Assembly (NCBI GenBank): GCA_033721955.1
Contig: JAWVZY010000045.1
Span: 1 to 5,516, forward strand
DNA length: 5,516 nt
Direction: 5' to 3'
Source of the DNA: JAWVZY01 sp033721955
GTDB taxonomy: Bacteria; Patescibacteriota; Minisyncoccia; Spechtbacterales; 2-12-FULL-38-22
Shown: positions 1 to 4,754 of the stretch, one piece after another
Layout: the number at the start of each line of letters is the position of its first letter
Position numbering within the stretch: the stretch's first letter is position 1
Notes under the pieces: generated by a model
Told to the model about the DNA's origin: nothing
The model's database searches: none
What the model saw: the letters and a program-made list of their open reading frames with translations, nothing else
Made by a program: the position numbers and the translations under genes

Positions 1-1
1 G

Positions 2-364
2 CTTTATCGCATTATTTATGACGAGCGCATAGGATTTTTAGAGTATAAATTTTTTACACCCACATTCCACGCTAGAAAAGCTAAATTTATGCAGTTTTTT
101 TGGCCTGACGTTGATGTAATTGTGGTAGAGATGCAGGCAGAACCCTGGGTAACTGTACTTCCTTTATCAGAGGCCCCATTTGATGAGCAGGAAAAAAGCA
201 TGAGCTTAGAGCAGTTTAAAGAAAATGTAGATTTTGCTTTAAATATCGGCTGGGACACCTATTACTTATGGGGTGCAGAGTGGTGGTATTGGCTGAAAGA
301 AGCAGAGAATAAACCCGAAATCTGGAATTATGCTAAAACCCTTTTTGAAACCTCTCGAAACTGA
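2..364 (+). CDS. C-terminal part of a probable TIM-barrel glycoside-hydrolase-like protein (5' end outside window)
   Basis: The reading frame is open from the window edge to a TGA at 362-364 and gives 120 visible residues. The internal ATG at 89 lies inside the protein and is not a credible start, because the codons before it read as normal protein. The visible part has an E-M-Q-A-E-P-W motif (visible residues 43-49, codons from 128). A second aromatic block, Y-L-W-G-A-E-W-W-Y-W-L, follows near the C-terminus. An acidic residue at the end of a hydrophobic strand (V-I-V-V-E), followed by a Trp-rich last segment, resembles the catalytic strand and last barrel strand of retaining TIM-barrel glycosidases. 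From memory, similar C-termini occur in uncharacterised Parcubacteria proteins. The glycosidase role and substrate are inferred; a non-enzymatic barrel is possible. The gene converges on the minus-strand operon, with a hairpin between them. Confidence 0.6.
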   Translation, partial: LYRIIYDERIGFLEYKFFTPTFHARKAKFMQFFWPDVDVIVVEMQAEPWVTVLPLSEAPFDEQEKSMSLEQFKENVDFALNIGWDTYYLWGAEWWYWLKEAENKPEIWNYAKTLFETSRN

Positions 365-405
365 TGCCACCACTCTGAGGGAAGGGGTCGGGAGGCGCCA
401 ATTTA

Positions 406-449
406 AAAGAGCGCTTGCCTTATCTTTGCAGATTAAGCAAGCGCTCTTT
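406..449. terminator. Hairpin between convergent genes, likely bidirectional terminator
   Basis: A perfect 13-bp inverted repeat has arms at 406-418 and 437-449 around an 18-nt loop. The arms contain GAGCGCTTGC and its complement. The hairpin lies between the stop of the plus-strand gene (364) and the stop of the minus-strand gene (456). The T run after the stem is short: about four T on the minus strand and three on the plus strand. Termination is therefore inferred mostly from position and stem strength, and it fits the minus-strand operon slightly better. Confidence 0.75.
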
Positions 450-455
450 GTGGTA

Positions 456-836
456 CTAATACGTTCTTACCTTTGAGGGAAACTCGCGGTAGTATTTGAA
501 ACCGCCTCTTTCCATAAGGAAATTGAAATTTTCCTTGCCGGCTCTCCAGTTTTTCTTGTCCGGGAGCAGTGTCGGTACAAGTTTTTCTATATACTTGTCG
601 AGCTTTTTTCTCTCTCTGGCGGCGGTAGTTATTTCTACGCCCTCTCTGGTGGATACTCGAGGAGGGTATTCGTATATGATCTCCTCTTCCTCATCAATGA
701 TGAGGAGACGGGCCACTTGCAGGTTTTTGCTACCCACCGTTTTGTCTTTGCGATATTCCAGAACGCGCACATTGCGCACTCCTTTTTTGGCCGGCTTCTT
801 TTGAGTCGGCTTTTCTGCAGCTGCGAGCATCGTCAT
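456..836 (-). CDS. Uncharacterised basic 126-aa protein, third gene of small-protein operon
   Basis: I do not recognise a family. The protein is 126 aa. Its N-terminal part (about residues 8-35) is rich in Lys, Arg and Pro and is probably disordered. A predicted strand follows, then an acidic run (I-I-D-E-E-E-E-I-I-Y, about residues 46-55). A charged helix (about 70-87) leads to a basic, aromatic C-terminus ending R-T-Y. There is no signal peptide or membrane segment. The first ATG is preferred because an AAGGAG Shine-Dalgarno site (842-847) lies 5 nt upstream; a second ATG two codons later is less well spaced. The SD overlaps the stop codon of the 48-aa gene, which points to translational coupling. 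One 60-base stretch of this gene (601-660) is 50% GC by hand count, against about 32% for 2041-2100 in the kinase gene, but the kinase stretch may not be typical. A nucleic-acid or ribosome-associated role would suit the basic tail but is a guess. Confidence 0.8.
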   Translation of the reverse strand: MTMLAAAEKPTQKKPAKKGVRNVRVLEYRKDKTVGSKNLQVARLLIIDEEEEIIYEYPPRVSTREGVEITTAARERKKLDKYIEKLVPTLLPDKKNWRAGKENFNFLMERGGFKYYREFPSKVRTY

Positions 837-838
837 TT

Positions 839-985
839 TTACTCCTTTTCTTCTATTTTTTCAAGAACTTCAGGCGAATCGGCGCCCCTTGGCGGATTGT
901 TCGTCTGTCTATGCCTTACGCGAACCTTTATTTCTTTGGGCTCGCTTTTACCTACAGTTACAGGTATCTTTCTTTTCTCACTCAT
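839..985 (-). CDS. Uncharacterised 48-aa protein, second gene of small-protein operon
   Basis: This is a short gene that length cut-offs would miss. It starts at ATG (985-983) and ends at TAA (841-839). Upstream is a strong Shine-Dalgarno site, AAGGAG at 992-997, 6 nt before the ATG, followed by a second GAGG. The protein is highly charged. It starts M-S-E-K-R-K-I-P-V-T-V and has a basic middle (K-V-R-V-R-H-R-Q). A short P-P-R-G turn follows, and the C-terminus is acidic and helical (V-L-E-K-I-E-E-K-E). Only 2 nt separate its stop from the ATG of the 126-aa gene, and its stop codon overlaps that gene's SD. The spacing and two good SD sites are the evidence that it is translated. No homologue is recognised, and a disordered or partner-binding peptide is the simplest guess. 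Confidence 0.72.
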   Translation of the reverse strand: MSEKRKIPVTVGKSEPKEIKVRVRHRQTNNPPRGADSPEVLEKIEEKE

Positions 986-1017
986 TTTCCTCTCCTTTCT
1001 TAGTTATGAAAATGGTT

Positions 1018-1045
1018 GCAGAGGCTCTTCTAGAAGAGCCTCTGC
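1018..1045. repeat. Perfect 28-base palindrome spanning the stop of the 67-aa gene
   Basis: The two 14-base halves (1018-1031 and 1032-1045) are exact reverse complements. As RNA this would fold as a 12-bp GC-rich stem with a CUAG loop. In the minus-strand transcript the UAG stop codon of the 67-aa gene lies in that loop. The bases after the stem are AACCATTTTC, with no clear U run, so it does not look like a standard intrinsic terminator. It may be an attenuator, an RNase processing or stabilising hairpin, or a protein-binding site. Confidence 0.8.
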
Positions 1046-1233
1046 TGGTCGGATTCTTTGGGTGGAACTTCCCATGCTTCCATATAAACAATGGACCAGG
1101 CGGGGAGTTTTTTCTTGAAACGCACATTGCGTTTCGCGTTTTCCTCGTCTGTGGACCAAGTCCATTCATCCACTTTTACCTCAAGCCGGGGTATCCATCC
1201 TTCAACCTTGTAGCGCTTTTTTTGTCGCGCCAA
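1030..1233 (-). CDS. Uncharacterised Trp-rich 67-aa protein, first gene of small-protein operon, TTG start
   Basis: The start codon is TTG (1233-1231). It is chosen because a full AGGAGGT Shine-Dalgarno site (1238-1244) lies 4 nt upstream and a near-consensus promoter ends just beyond it. No ATG or GTG is better placed in this frame. The stop is TAG at 1032-1030. The protein is small and soluble, with no signal or membrane segment. It has a basic N-terminus (M-A-R-Q-K-K-R-Y-K) and five tryptophans in 67 residues (W13, W24, W26, W46, W54). Apparent short strands alternate with charged turns, which suggests a compact beta-rich fold. I do not recognise the family. It is the promoter-proximal gene, 44 nt upstream of the 48-aa gene. 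An overlapping frame (1169-978) is considered a shadow. Confidence 0.75.
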   Translation of the reverse strand: MARQKKRYKVEGWIPRLEVKVDEWTWSTDEENAKRNVRFKKKLPAWSIVYMEAWEVPPKESDQQRLF

Positions 1234-1237
1234 ACTT

Positions 1238-1244
1238 ACCTCCT
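1238..1244 (-). promoter_or_regulatory. Shine-Dalgarno site that fixes the TTG start
   Basis: The minus strand reads AGGAGGT, a full anti-SD match, 4 nt before TTG at 1233. It is the strongest ribosome site in the window and the main reason to accept a non-ATG start here. Confidence 0.8.
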
Positions 1245-1259
1245 AAGAACGATGCGTAT

Positions 1260-1288
1260 ATTATACAATATTGTAGCGTTTTTGTAAA
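1260..1288 (-). promoter_or_regulatory. Sigma-70-type promoter of the small-protein operon
   Basis: On the minus strand the -35 is TTTACA (1288-1283) and the -10 is TATAAT (1265-1260), with a 17-base spacer. The -35 matches five of six consensus bases and the -10 all six. Transcription would begin near 1253, giving a leader of about 20 nt that contains the SD. The spacer holds the 12-base palindrome TACAATATTGTA (1264-1275), a possible repressor site. Confidence 0.82.
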
Positions 1289-1319
1289 GGTGCGAATCTC
1301 CTTTTTATAATGATATCAT
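1282..1319 (+). promoter_or_regulatory. Probable promoter of the BadF-type kinase, back-to-back with the operon promoter
   Basis: One reading is TTGTAA (1282-1287), an 18-base spacer, and TATAAT (1306-1311). This -35 overlaps the -35 of the minus-strand promoter. A second reading is an extended -10, TG-A-TATCAT (1311-1319), ending 7 bases before the ATG. The first gives a leader of roughly 8-10 nt and the second an essentially leaderless mRNA. No SD is visible before the ATG in either case. The sequence alone does not decide between them. Confidence 0.6.
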
Positions 1320-1326
1320 AATAAAT

Positions 1327-2253
1327 ATGAAATACATTTTAGGCGTAGATGCCGGCGCAACAAAAACAACAGCACAAATTGCCAACGAAGAAGGCAAGGT
1401 TTTAGCTACGGTTGTTGGTGCTGCCGCTAATTTGCAGACATCACAAAAAGATTTCAAAAAAAATATTAAAGAAACGGTAAATGTAGCTATTAAAGAAAGC
1501 GGACAGGAGATAGCTCAGTTTTTCGCCGCTTGTTTTGGTGTAGCCGGTGTTAATACAAGCGATGACTGGCAGGAAGCGCGTCGGCTCATATCTGGTGCAG
1601 TAAAAGTTCAAAGCCCCAATAACCTCTTGCTTTATAATGATACAAAAATAGTGCGTCCGGCTTGCTCAAATAATGAATTTGGCATTACTGTGATCGCCGG
1701 AACAGGGAGTAATTTTTATGGCATAAATTCCGCAGGTCAAGAGACCTATGCGGGCGGACTGGATTATATACTCTCAGATGAGGCGTCGGGCTATTGGATT
1801 GGATTAAATGTTTTACGCGCGGCAGTTCGCAGTGCTGATGGAAGAGGGGAAAAGAGCATGCTTGAAGATCTTGTTTTAGAGTATTTTAAGATAAAAGGAG
1901 CACGAGCTCTTGCAGATATAGTTTATGAGGAGGGCTATGGCAAAAGAGATATAGCAGAGATATCTAAATTAGCAGATGAGGCATATATGAAGGATGATAA
2001 GGTAGCTACAGAAATATTGGAAAATGCTGCCAATGAAATAGCTGCAGGTATAAATGCTGTAGCAAAAAAACTGGACATGGAAAAAGAAAATTTTGATATT
2101 GTGGCTATTGGAGGAGTGTTCAATTCGCCATTTCCTTTTGACGAAAAGGTGCCTAAGTACATGACATGCCCTAATGCTGAGCTTATAATATGTGATAAAG
2201 ACCCGGTTGAGGGTGCTGTTAAATTAGCTCTTAAACTTATAGGGCAGGAATAA
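1327..2253 (+). CDS. BadF/BadG/BcrA/BcrD-type ATPase, probable N-acetylglucosamine (amino-sugar) kinase
   Basis: This is a 308-aa member of the ASKHA (actin-like ATPase/sugar kinase) superfamily. It most resembles the N-acetylhexosamine kinases of the BadF/BadG group, which transfer the ATP gamma-phosphate to an amino sugar in cell-wall or glycan salvage. The phosphate-1 loop is D8-A-G-A-T-K-T14. Residues 68-75 (A-C-F-G-V-A-G-V) form the usual strand after the first insertion. N104-D105 sits where the catalytic Asp of these kinases is expected. A-G-T-G-S (124-128) is the phosphate-2 loop. S-D-E-A-S-G-Y-W-I-G (150-159) is the family's sugar-site block, and I-G-G-V-F (261-265) is the adenosine motif. 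Length is normal for the family (about 300-350 aa), and all motifs are present. Substrate is inferred; glucosamine or MurNAc are alternatives. The BcrA/BadG-type activator role is unlikely because I see no Fe-S cysteine pair. There is no SD before the ATG. A terminator follows the stop. Confidence 0.88.
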   Translation: MKYILGVDAGATKTTAQIANEEGKVLATVVGAAANLQTSQKDFKKNIKETVNVAIKESGQEIAQFFAACFGVAGVNTSDDWQEARRLISGAVKVQSPNNLLLYNDTKIVRPACSNNEFGITVIAGTGSNFYGINSAGQETYAGGLDYILSDEASGYWIGLNVLRAAVRSADGRGEKSMLEDLVLEYFKIKGARALADIVYEEGYGKRDIAEISKLADEAYMKDDKVATEILENAANEIAAGINAVAKKLDMEKENFDIVAIGGVFNSPFPFDEKVPKYMTCPNAELIICDKDPVEGAVKLALKLIGQE

Positions 2254-2276
2254 AACAATAAAAAGCATTACATAAC

Positions 2277-2305
2277 AAAAAACGGCCCAAGATAGGCCGT
2301 TTTTT
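2277..2305. terminator. Bidirectional intrinsic terminator
   Basis: The arms are 2277-2287 and 2295-2305: a CGGCC/GGCCG core flanked by six A on the left and six T on the right, around a 7-nt loop. It gives a GC stem followed by a U run on both strands. It therefore serves both the kinase gene ending at 2253 and the convergent winged-helix gene ending at 2322. Confidence 0.92.
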
Positions 2306-2321
2306 ATATAGTTTTTGATGT

Positions 2322-2642
2322 TTATTTTTCGTGCTTTGTAAAAACGTAATGTATGCCCCTGCCTCTGCCCTTCTTTTTTAACAGACCAAGCTCTACCAGG
2401 TGTTCAAGGTCGTGCGTGGCTGTATCACGGCTTGTGCCCGTTATTTCCTGCCAGAGCTCTTTTTTTATCTTTTTTATACCTTTATGTTTTATATGGTGCA
2501 GGGCAAATTCAATTCTATCTGAATGAGGTTTTTCAAGACGTTTGTCCTTTATTTTCTTATGTCGTATCCCGCCTTCAATTACAGCTCCTAAAAGAAAGAA
2601 GCCCAAGGACAGTAATATTACAGTTGTTAAATCTATATTCAT
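2322..2642 (-). CDS. Membrane-anchored winged-helix DNA-binding protein
   Basis: This 106-aa protein has two parts. Residues about 7-26 form one hydrophobic segment (from T-V-I-L-L-S-L-G-F-F) ending in G-G-I. A strongly basic stretch follows at once (R27-H-K-K-I-K-D-K-R). By the positive-inside rule the N-terminus is outside and the rest is cytoplasmic. Residues about 41-103 read as a winged helix. Helix 1 is S-D-R-I-E-F-A-L-H-H-I and helix 2 is K-K-E-L-W-Q-E-I-T-G. The recognition helix is T-S-R-D-T-A-T-H-D-L-E-H-L-V-E-L-G. The wing is L-L-K-K-K-G-R-G-R-G-I-H-Y-V-F. This resembles the winged-helix tail of many Fic-type and DeoR-like proteins. ATG at 2642 is preferred over an in-frame GTG at 2660, which has no SD and lies inside the palindrome. 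A -10-like TAAAAT/TATAAT lies only a few bases upstream, so the mRNA may be leaderless. The gene is divergent from the ribonuclease gene. A role as a membrane-linked regulator is inferred. Confidence 0.8.
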   Translation of the reverse strand: MNIDLTTVILLSLGFFLLGAVIEGGIRHKKIKDKRLEKPHSDRIEFALHHIKHKGIKKIKKELWQEITGTSRDTATHDLEHLVELGLLKKKGRGRGIHYVFTKHEK

Positions 2643-2650
2643 ATAATTAT

Positions 2651-2675
2651 ATTTTAACACTTTTTGTGTTAAAAT
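2651..2675. promoter_or_regulatory. Perfect inverted repeat in the divergent intergenic region, candidate operator
   Basis: The arms ATTTTAACAC (2651-2660) and GTGTTAAAAT (2666-2675) are exact reverse complements around TTTTT. The repeat lies between the winged-helix gene (start 2642) and the ribonuclease gene (start 2713). Each arm carries a TAAAAT, a five-of-six -10 match: on the minus strand at 2656-2651 and on the plus strand at 2670-2675. A dimeric protein bound here could control both genes. The neighbouring winged-helix protein is the obvious candidate, but that is inference. Confidence 0.6.
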
Positions 2676-2712
2676 GCAGATATTGTGCAGTAAATATTAA
2701 ATTATTACTTAT

Positions 2713-4098
2713 ATGGCTAAGCTTACATTTCACGGCGGTGCACTTAGCGTTACCGGCGGCAATTATCTAATAGAAACAAAAAATTCAAAAGTACTTGTTG
2801 ATTGTGGCATGTTTCAGGGGTTCAAAGAAGCCGAGGATCAGAACTATGAAAAGTTTCCCTATGATCCTGCAGAGATTGATGCGGTGTTTATAACACATGC
2901 CCACATTGATCACATAGGACGCTTGCCAAAACTTATAAAGGAAGGTTTTAAGGGGTCTATTTATGCAACACCCCCTACGGCTGATCTTACACCTATAATG
3001 CTCGAAGACAGCCAGCATCTTTTAGCTGCTGAAGCAAAAGATGACAAGCGCGAACCGCTTTATTCAGAAAAAGATGTTAAAACCACGACACGTCATTTTA
3101 AGGGTGTAGATTATCATAAAGACATCCATGTAAACGATGATATACGCGTACGCCTGCGTGATGCGGGCCATATTTTGGGTTCAGCTATAGTTGAAATGTG
3201 GGTCACTGAAAATGGAAAAGAGAAGAAGTTAGTATTTTCAGGTGACCTGGGCAATCCTCCGACTCCGCTTTTAAATTATACCGAGTTTATAGATAATGCT
3301 GACTATGTTCTTACAGAGACGGTTTATGGAGATCGTTTCCACGAAGACAGGGCAGAGAGAAAGGGCATTTTAGAAAATTCAATTGAAGATGTAGCAACAA
3401 GCGGAGGCACCCTTATGATACCTACTTTCGCCCTGGAGCGAACACAGGAGATTTTATATGAGATACACACCCTCATGGATAAGAAGCGCGTACCTGAAAT
3501 GCCTATATTTTTAGATAGCCCGCTTGCCATTAAAGCAACTGAGGTTTATAAGAAATATAAAAACAACCCCCTTTATTTTAACCAAAAAACGGCCGAATTT
3601 ATGAAGGGCGGCCATAAGCTTTTTGATTTTCCCCGCCTCAAAAAGACACTTGCAACAGACGAGTCAAAGGCAATAAATAATGTTCCCGCACCCAAGGTTA
3701 TTATCGCAGGTAGCGGCATGAGCACAGGAGGGCGCATATTGCACCATGAAAAGCACTATCTATCAGACCCGGCAAGCATGCTTCTCATAATAGGTTATCA
3801 GGCAAAAGGCACGCTTGGGCGCAGGTTGTATGAGGGCGTTAAAGAGGTAAAGATATATGGGGATGAGATACTGGTCCGCGCTAAGGTTCGTGCTATAGGA
3901 GGTTATTCGGCACATGCTGACCAAAATGGGCTTTATGCCTGGATAGAAAGTATGCGCGCGGGCAGAGAGCGTAAATTAAAAAAGGTATTTTGCATACAGG
4001 GAGAGGAGGAGGCAGCTACAGCTTTTGCCGTGCGACTGCGTGATTATATGGCTATAGATGCTGAGGTACCTCAGCCCGGTGATGTTTTTGAATTTTAA
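2713..4098 (+). CDS. Beta-CASP metallo-beta-lactamase-fold ribonuclease (CPSF73-like)
   Basis: This 461-aa protein is a cytoplasmic two-zinc RNase of the beta-CASP group, which cleave or trim RNA. Motif 1 is D30 (L-V-D-C-G-M-F-Q-G). Motif 2 is H62-A-H-I-D-H67. Motif 3 is H153 (D-A-G-H-I-L-G-S). Motif 4 is D178 (F-S-G-D-L-G). The beta-CASP part has motif A at E202 (T-E-T-V-Y-G-D-R) and P-T-F-A-L-E-R-T-Q-E (237-246). S-G-M-S-T-G-G-R (334-341) and the nearby His residues give motif B. Motif C is H401 (G-G-Y-S-A-H-A-D). All metal ligands are present, and length is typical for the short form without an N-terminal KH domain. It ends at TAA. No SD precedes the ATG and no confident promoter was found. 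The winged-helix gene is divergent. RNA substrate and endo- or exonuclease mode are unknown. Confidence 0.93.
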   Translation: MAKLTFHGGALSVTGGNYLIETKNSKVLVDCGMFQGFKEAEDQNYEKFPYDPAEIDAVFITHAHIDHIGRLPKLIKEGFKGSIYATPPTADLTPIMLEDSQHLLAAEAKDDKREPLYSEKDVKTTTRHFKGVDYHKDIHVNDDIRVRLRDAGHILGSAIVEMWVTENGKEKKLVFSGDLGNPPTPLLNYTEFIDNADYVLTETVYGDRFHEDRAERKGILENSIEDVATSGGTLMIPTFALERTQEILYEIHTLMDKKRVPEMPIFLDSPLAIKATEVYKKYKNNPLYFNQKTAEFMKGGHKLFDFPRLKKTLATDESKAINNVPAPKVIIAGSGMSTGGRILHHEKHYLSDPASMLLIIGYQAKGTLGRRLYEGVKEVKIYGDEILVRAKVRAIGGYSAHADQNGLYAWIESMRAGRERKLKKVFCIQGEEEAATAFAVRLRDYMAIDAEVPQPGDVFEF

Positions 4099-4115
4099 TA
4101 TAATTAAATTTTCAA

Positions 4116-4124
4116 TGCTATAAT
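4116..4124 (+). promoter_or_regulatory. Extended -10 promoter immediately before the SLOG gene
   Basis: TGC followed by consensus TATAAT (4119-4124) ends 6 bases before the ATG at 4131. No -35 is clear, as expected for an extended -10. The usual distance puts transcription start at or next to the A of ATG, predicting a leaderless mRNA. It lies in the 32-base gap after the ribonuclease gene, so the SLOG gene may be transcribed separately. Confidence 0.7.
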
Positions 4125-4130
4125 AAAACT

Positions 4131-4742
4131 ATGAAATATTATAAACTATGCGTATCAGGTGCGGCTGATACAGGTCACTGTGAACCTGATGCCCTAAAAA
4201 AAGCTGAAGAACTCGGGCGTGAAATAGTTCGTCATAATGCGGTTTTGGTAACAGGAGCTACAACCGGTACTCCTTTTTGGGCCGCAAAAGGAGCTAAGGC
4301 CGAAGATGGTTTTTCGGTAGGATTTTCACCTGCTTATTCAGAAAAGGAGCATATAGATTATTATAATCTTCCCACCGAATATATGGATATAATCATCTAT
4401 ACCGGTTTTGATTTTTCAGGAAGAAATTTAATGTTAACGCGAGCCGCAGATGCTGTATTTATAGTTTGTGGTCGTTCGGGCACTATGAACGAGTTTACTG
4501 TTGCTTTTGAAGATAACAAGCCCATAGGAGTTTTAGAGGGAACAGGAGGTACAGCTGATTTAATCCGCGAGCTTTTGCCCAAAATGCACAAGGGGCAGGG
4601 TAAGGTTGTTTTTGATACGGATCCTAAGCGTCTTGTTGAAAAAGTTCTTGAACTTGTCAAAAAAGAAAAAATGATAGAACTTCCAACCCACAGGCATGAT
4701 CCGGCGCTTGAAAAAGACAAGGAAGAAAAAAGTGAAAAATAA
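4131..4742 (+). CDS. LOG/SLOG-superfamily Rossmann protein
   Basis: This 203-aa single-domain protein has the Rossmann-like fold of the LOG (lysine-decarboxylase-like) and SLOG proteins. These bind nucleotides or act on nucleotide-derived ligands. The N-terminal strand and loop are C-V-S-G-A-A-D-T-G (7-15). A second strand leads to V-T-G-A-T-T-G-T-P (40-48). R-N-L-M-L-T-R-A-A-D-A (98-108) leads into F-I-V-C-G-R-S-G-T-M-N-E-F (110-122). That last block matches the LOG signature P-G-G-x-G-T-x-x-E, but with C-G-R-S-G-T-M-N-E. Thr118 and Glu121 are kept, and the first glycines are altered. The C-terminal 18 residues are highly charged (K, E, D) and likely disordered. The true LOG phosphoribohydrolase reaction is uncertain given the altered motif; a sensor or ligand-binding role is equally possible. 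The transporter gene begins 12 bases after the stop. Confidence 0.82.
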   Translation: MKYYKLCVSGAADTGHCEPDALKKAEELGREIVRHNAVLVTGATTGTPFWAAKGAKAEDGFSVGFSPAYSEKEHIDYYNLPTEYMDIIIYTGFDFSGRNLMLTRAADAVFIVCGRSGTMNEFTVAFEDNKPIGVLEGTGGTADLIRELLPKMHKGQGKVVFDTDPKRLVEKVLELVKKEKMIELPTHRHDPALEKDKEEKSEK

Positions 4743-4754
4743 AATAAAAACCTT

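Noticed and set aside
362..406. Possible UGA recoding (as Gly, as in Gracilibacteria) extending the first gene to a TAA at 404
   Set aside because: The extension would add only about 14 residues of unlikely composition and run into the hairpin. No other gene here contains an in-frame TGA, so standard code is enough.
978..1169. Minus-strand frame of 63 aa with a weak GAGGT upstream, ending across the start of the 48-aa gene
   Set aside because: It overlaps the 67-aa gene in another frame. That gene has a full AGGAGGT site and an adjacent promoter. The 63-aa product is low-complexity through the palindrome (R-G-S-S-R-R-A-S).
496..1287. Long plus-strand frames (496-804, 717-1118, 889-1287)
   Set aside because: They are antisense to the three-gene operon, rich in Ser, Phe and Leu as expected for the reverse of Lys/Glu-rich genes, and have no ribosome site or promoter.
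2643..2660. Upstream GTG start (2660) for the winged-helix gene
   Set aside because: It has no SD, lies inside the inverted repeat and adds only six polar residues. The ATG at 2642 is placed better.
2432..2770. Plus-strand 112-aa frame across the winged-helix gene
   Set aside because: It is antisense to a protein with a clear membrane helix and winged-helix pattern and runs into the RNase gene in another frame.
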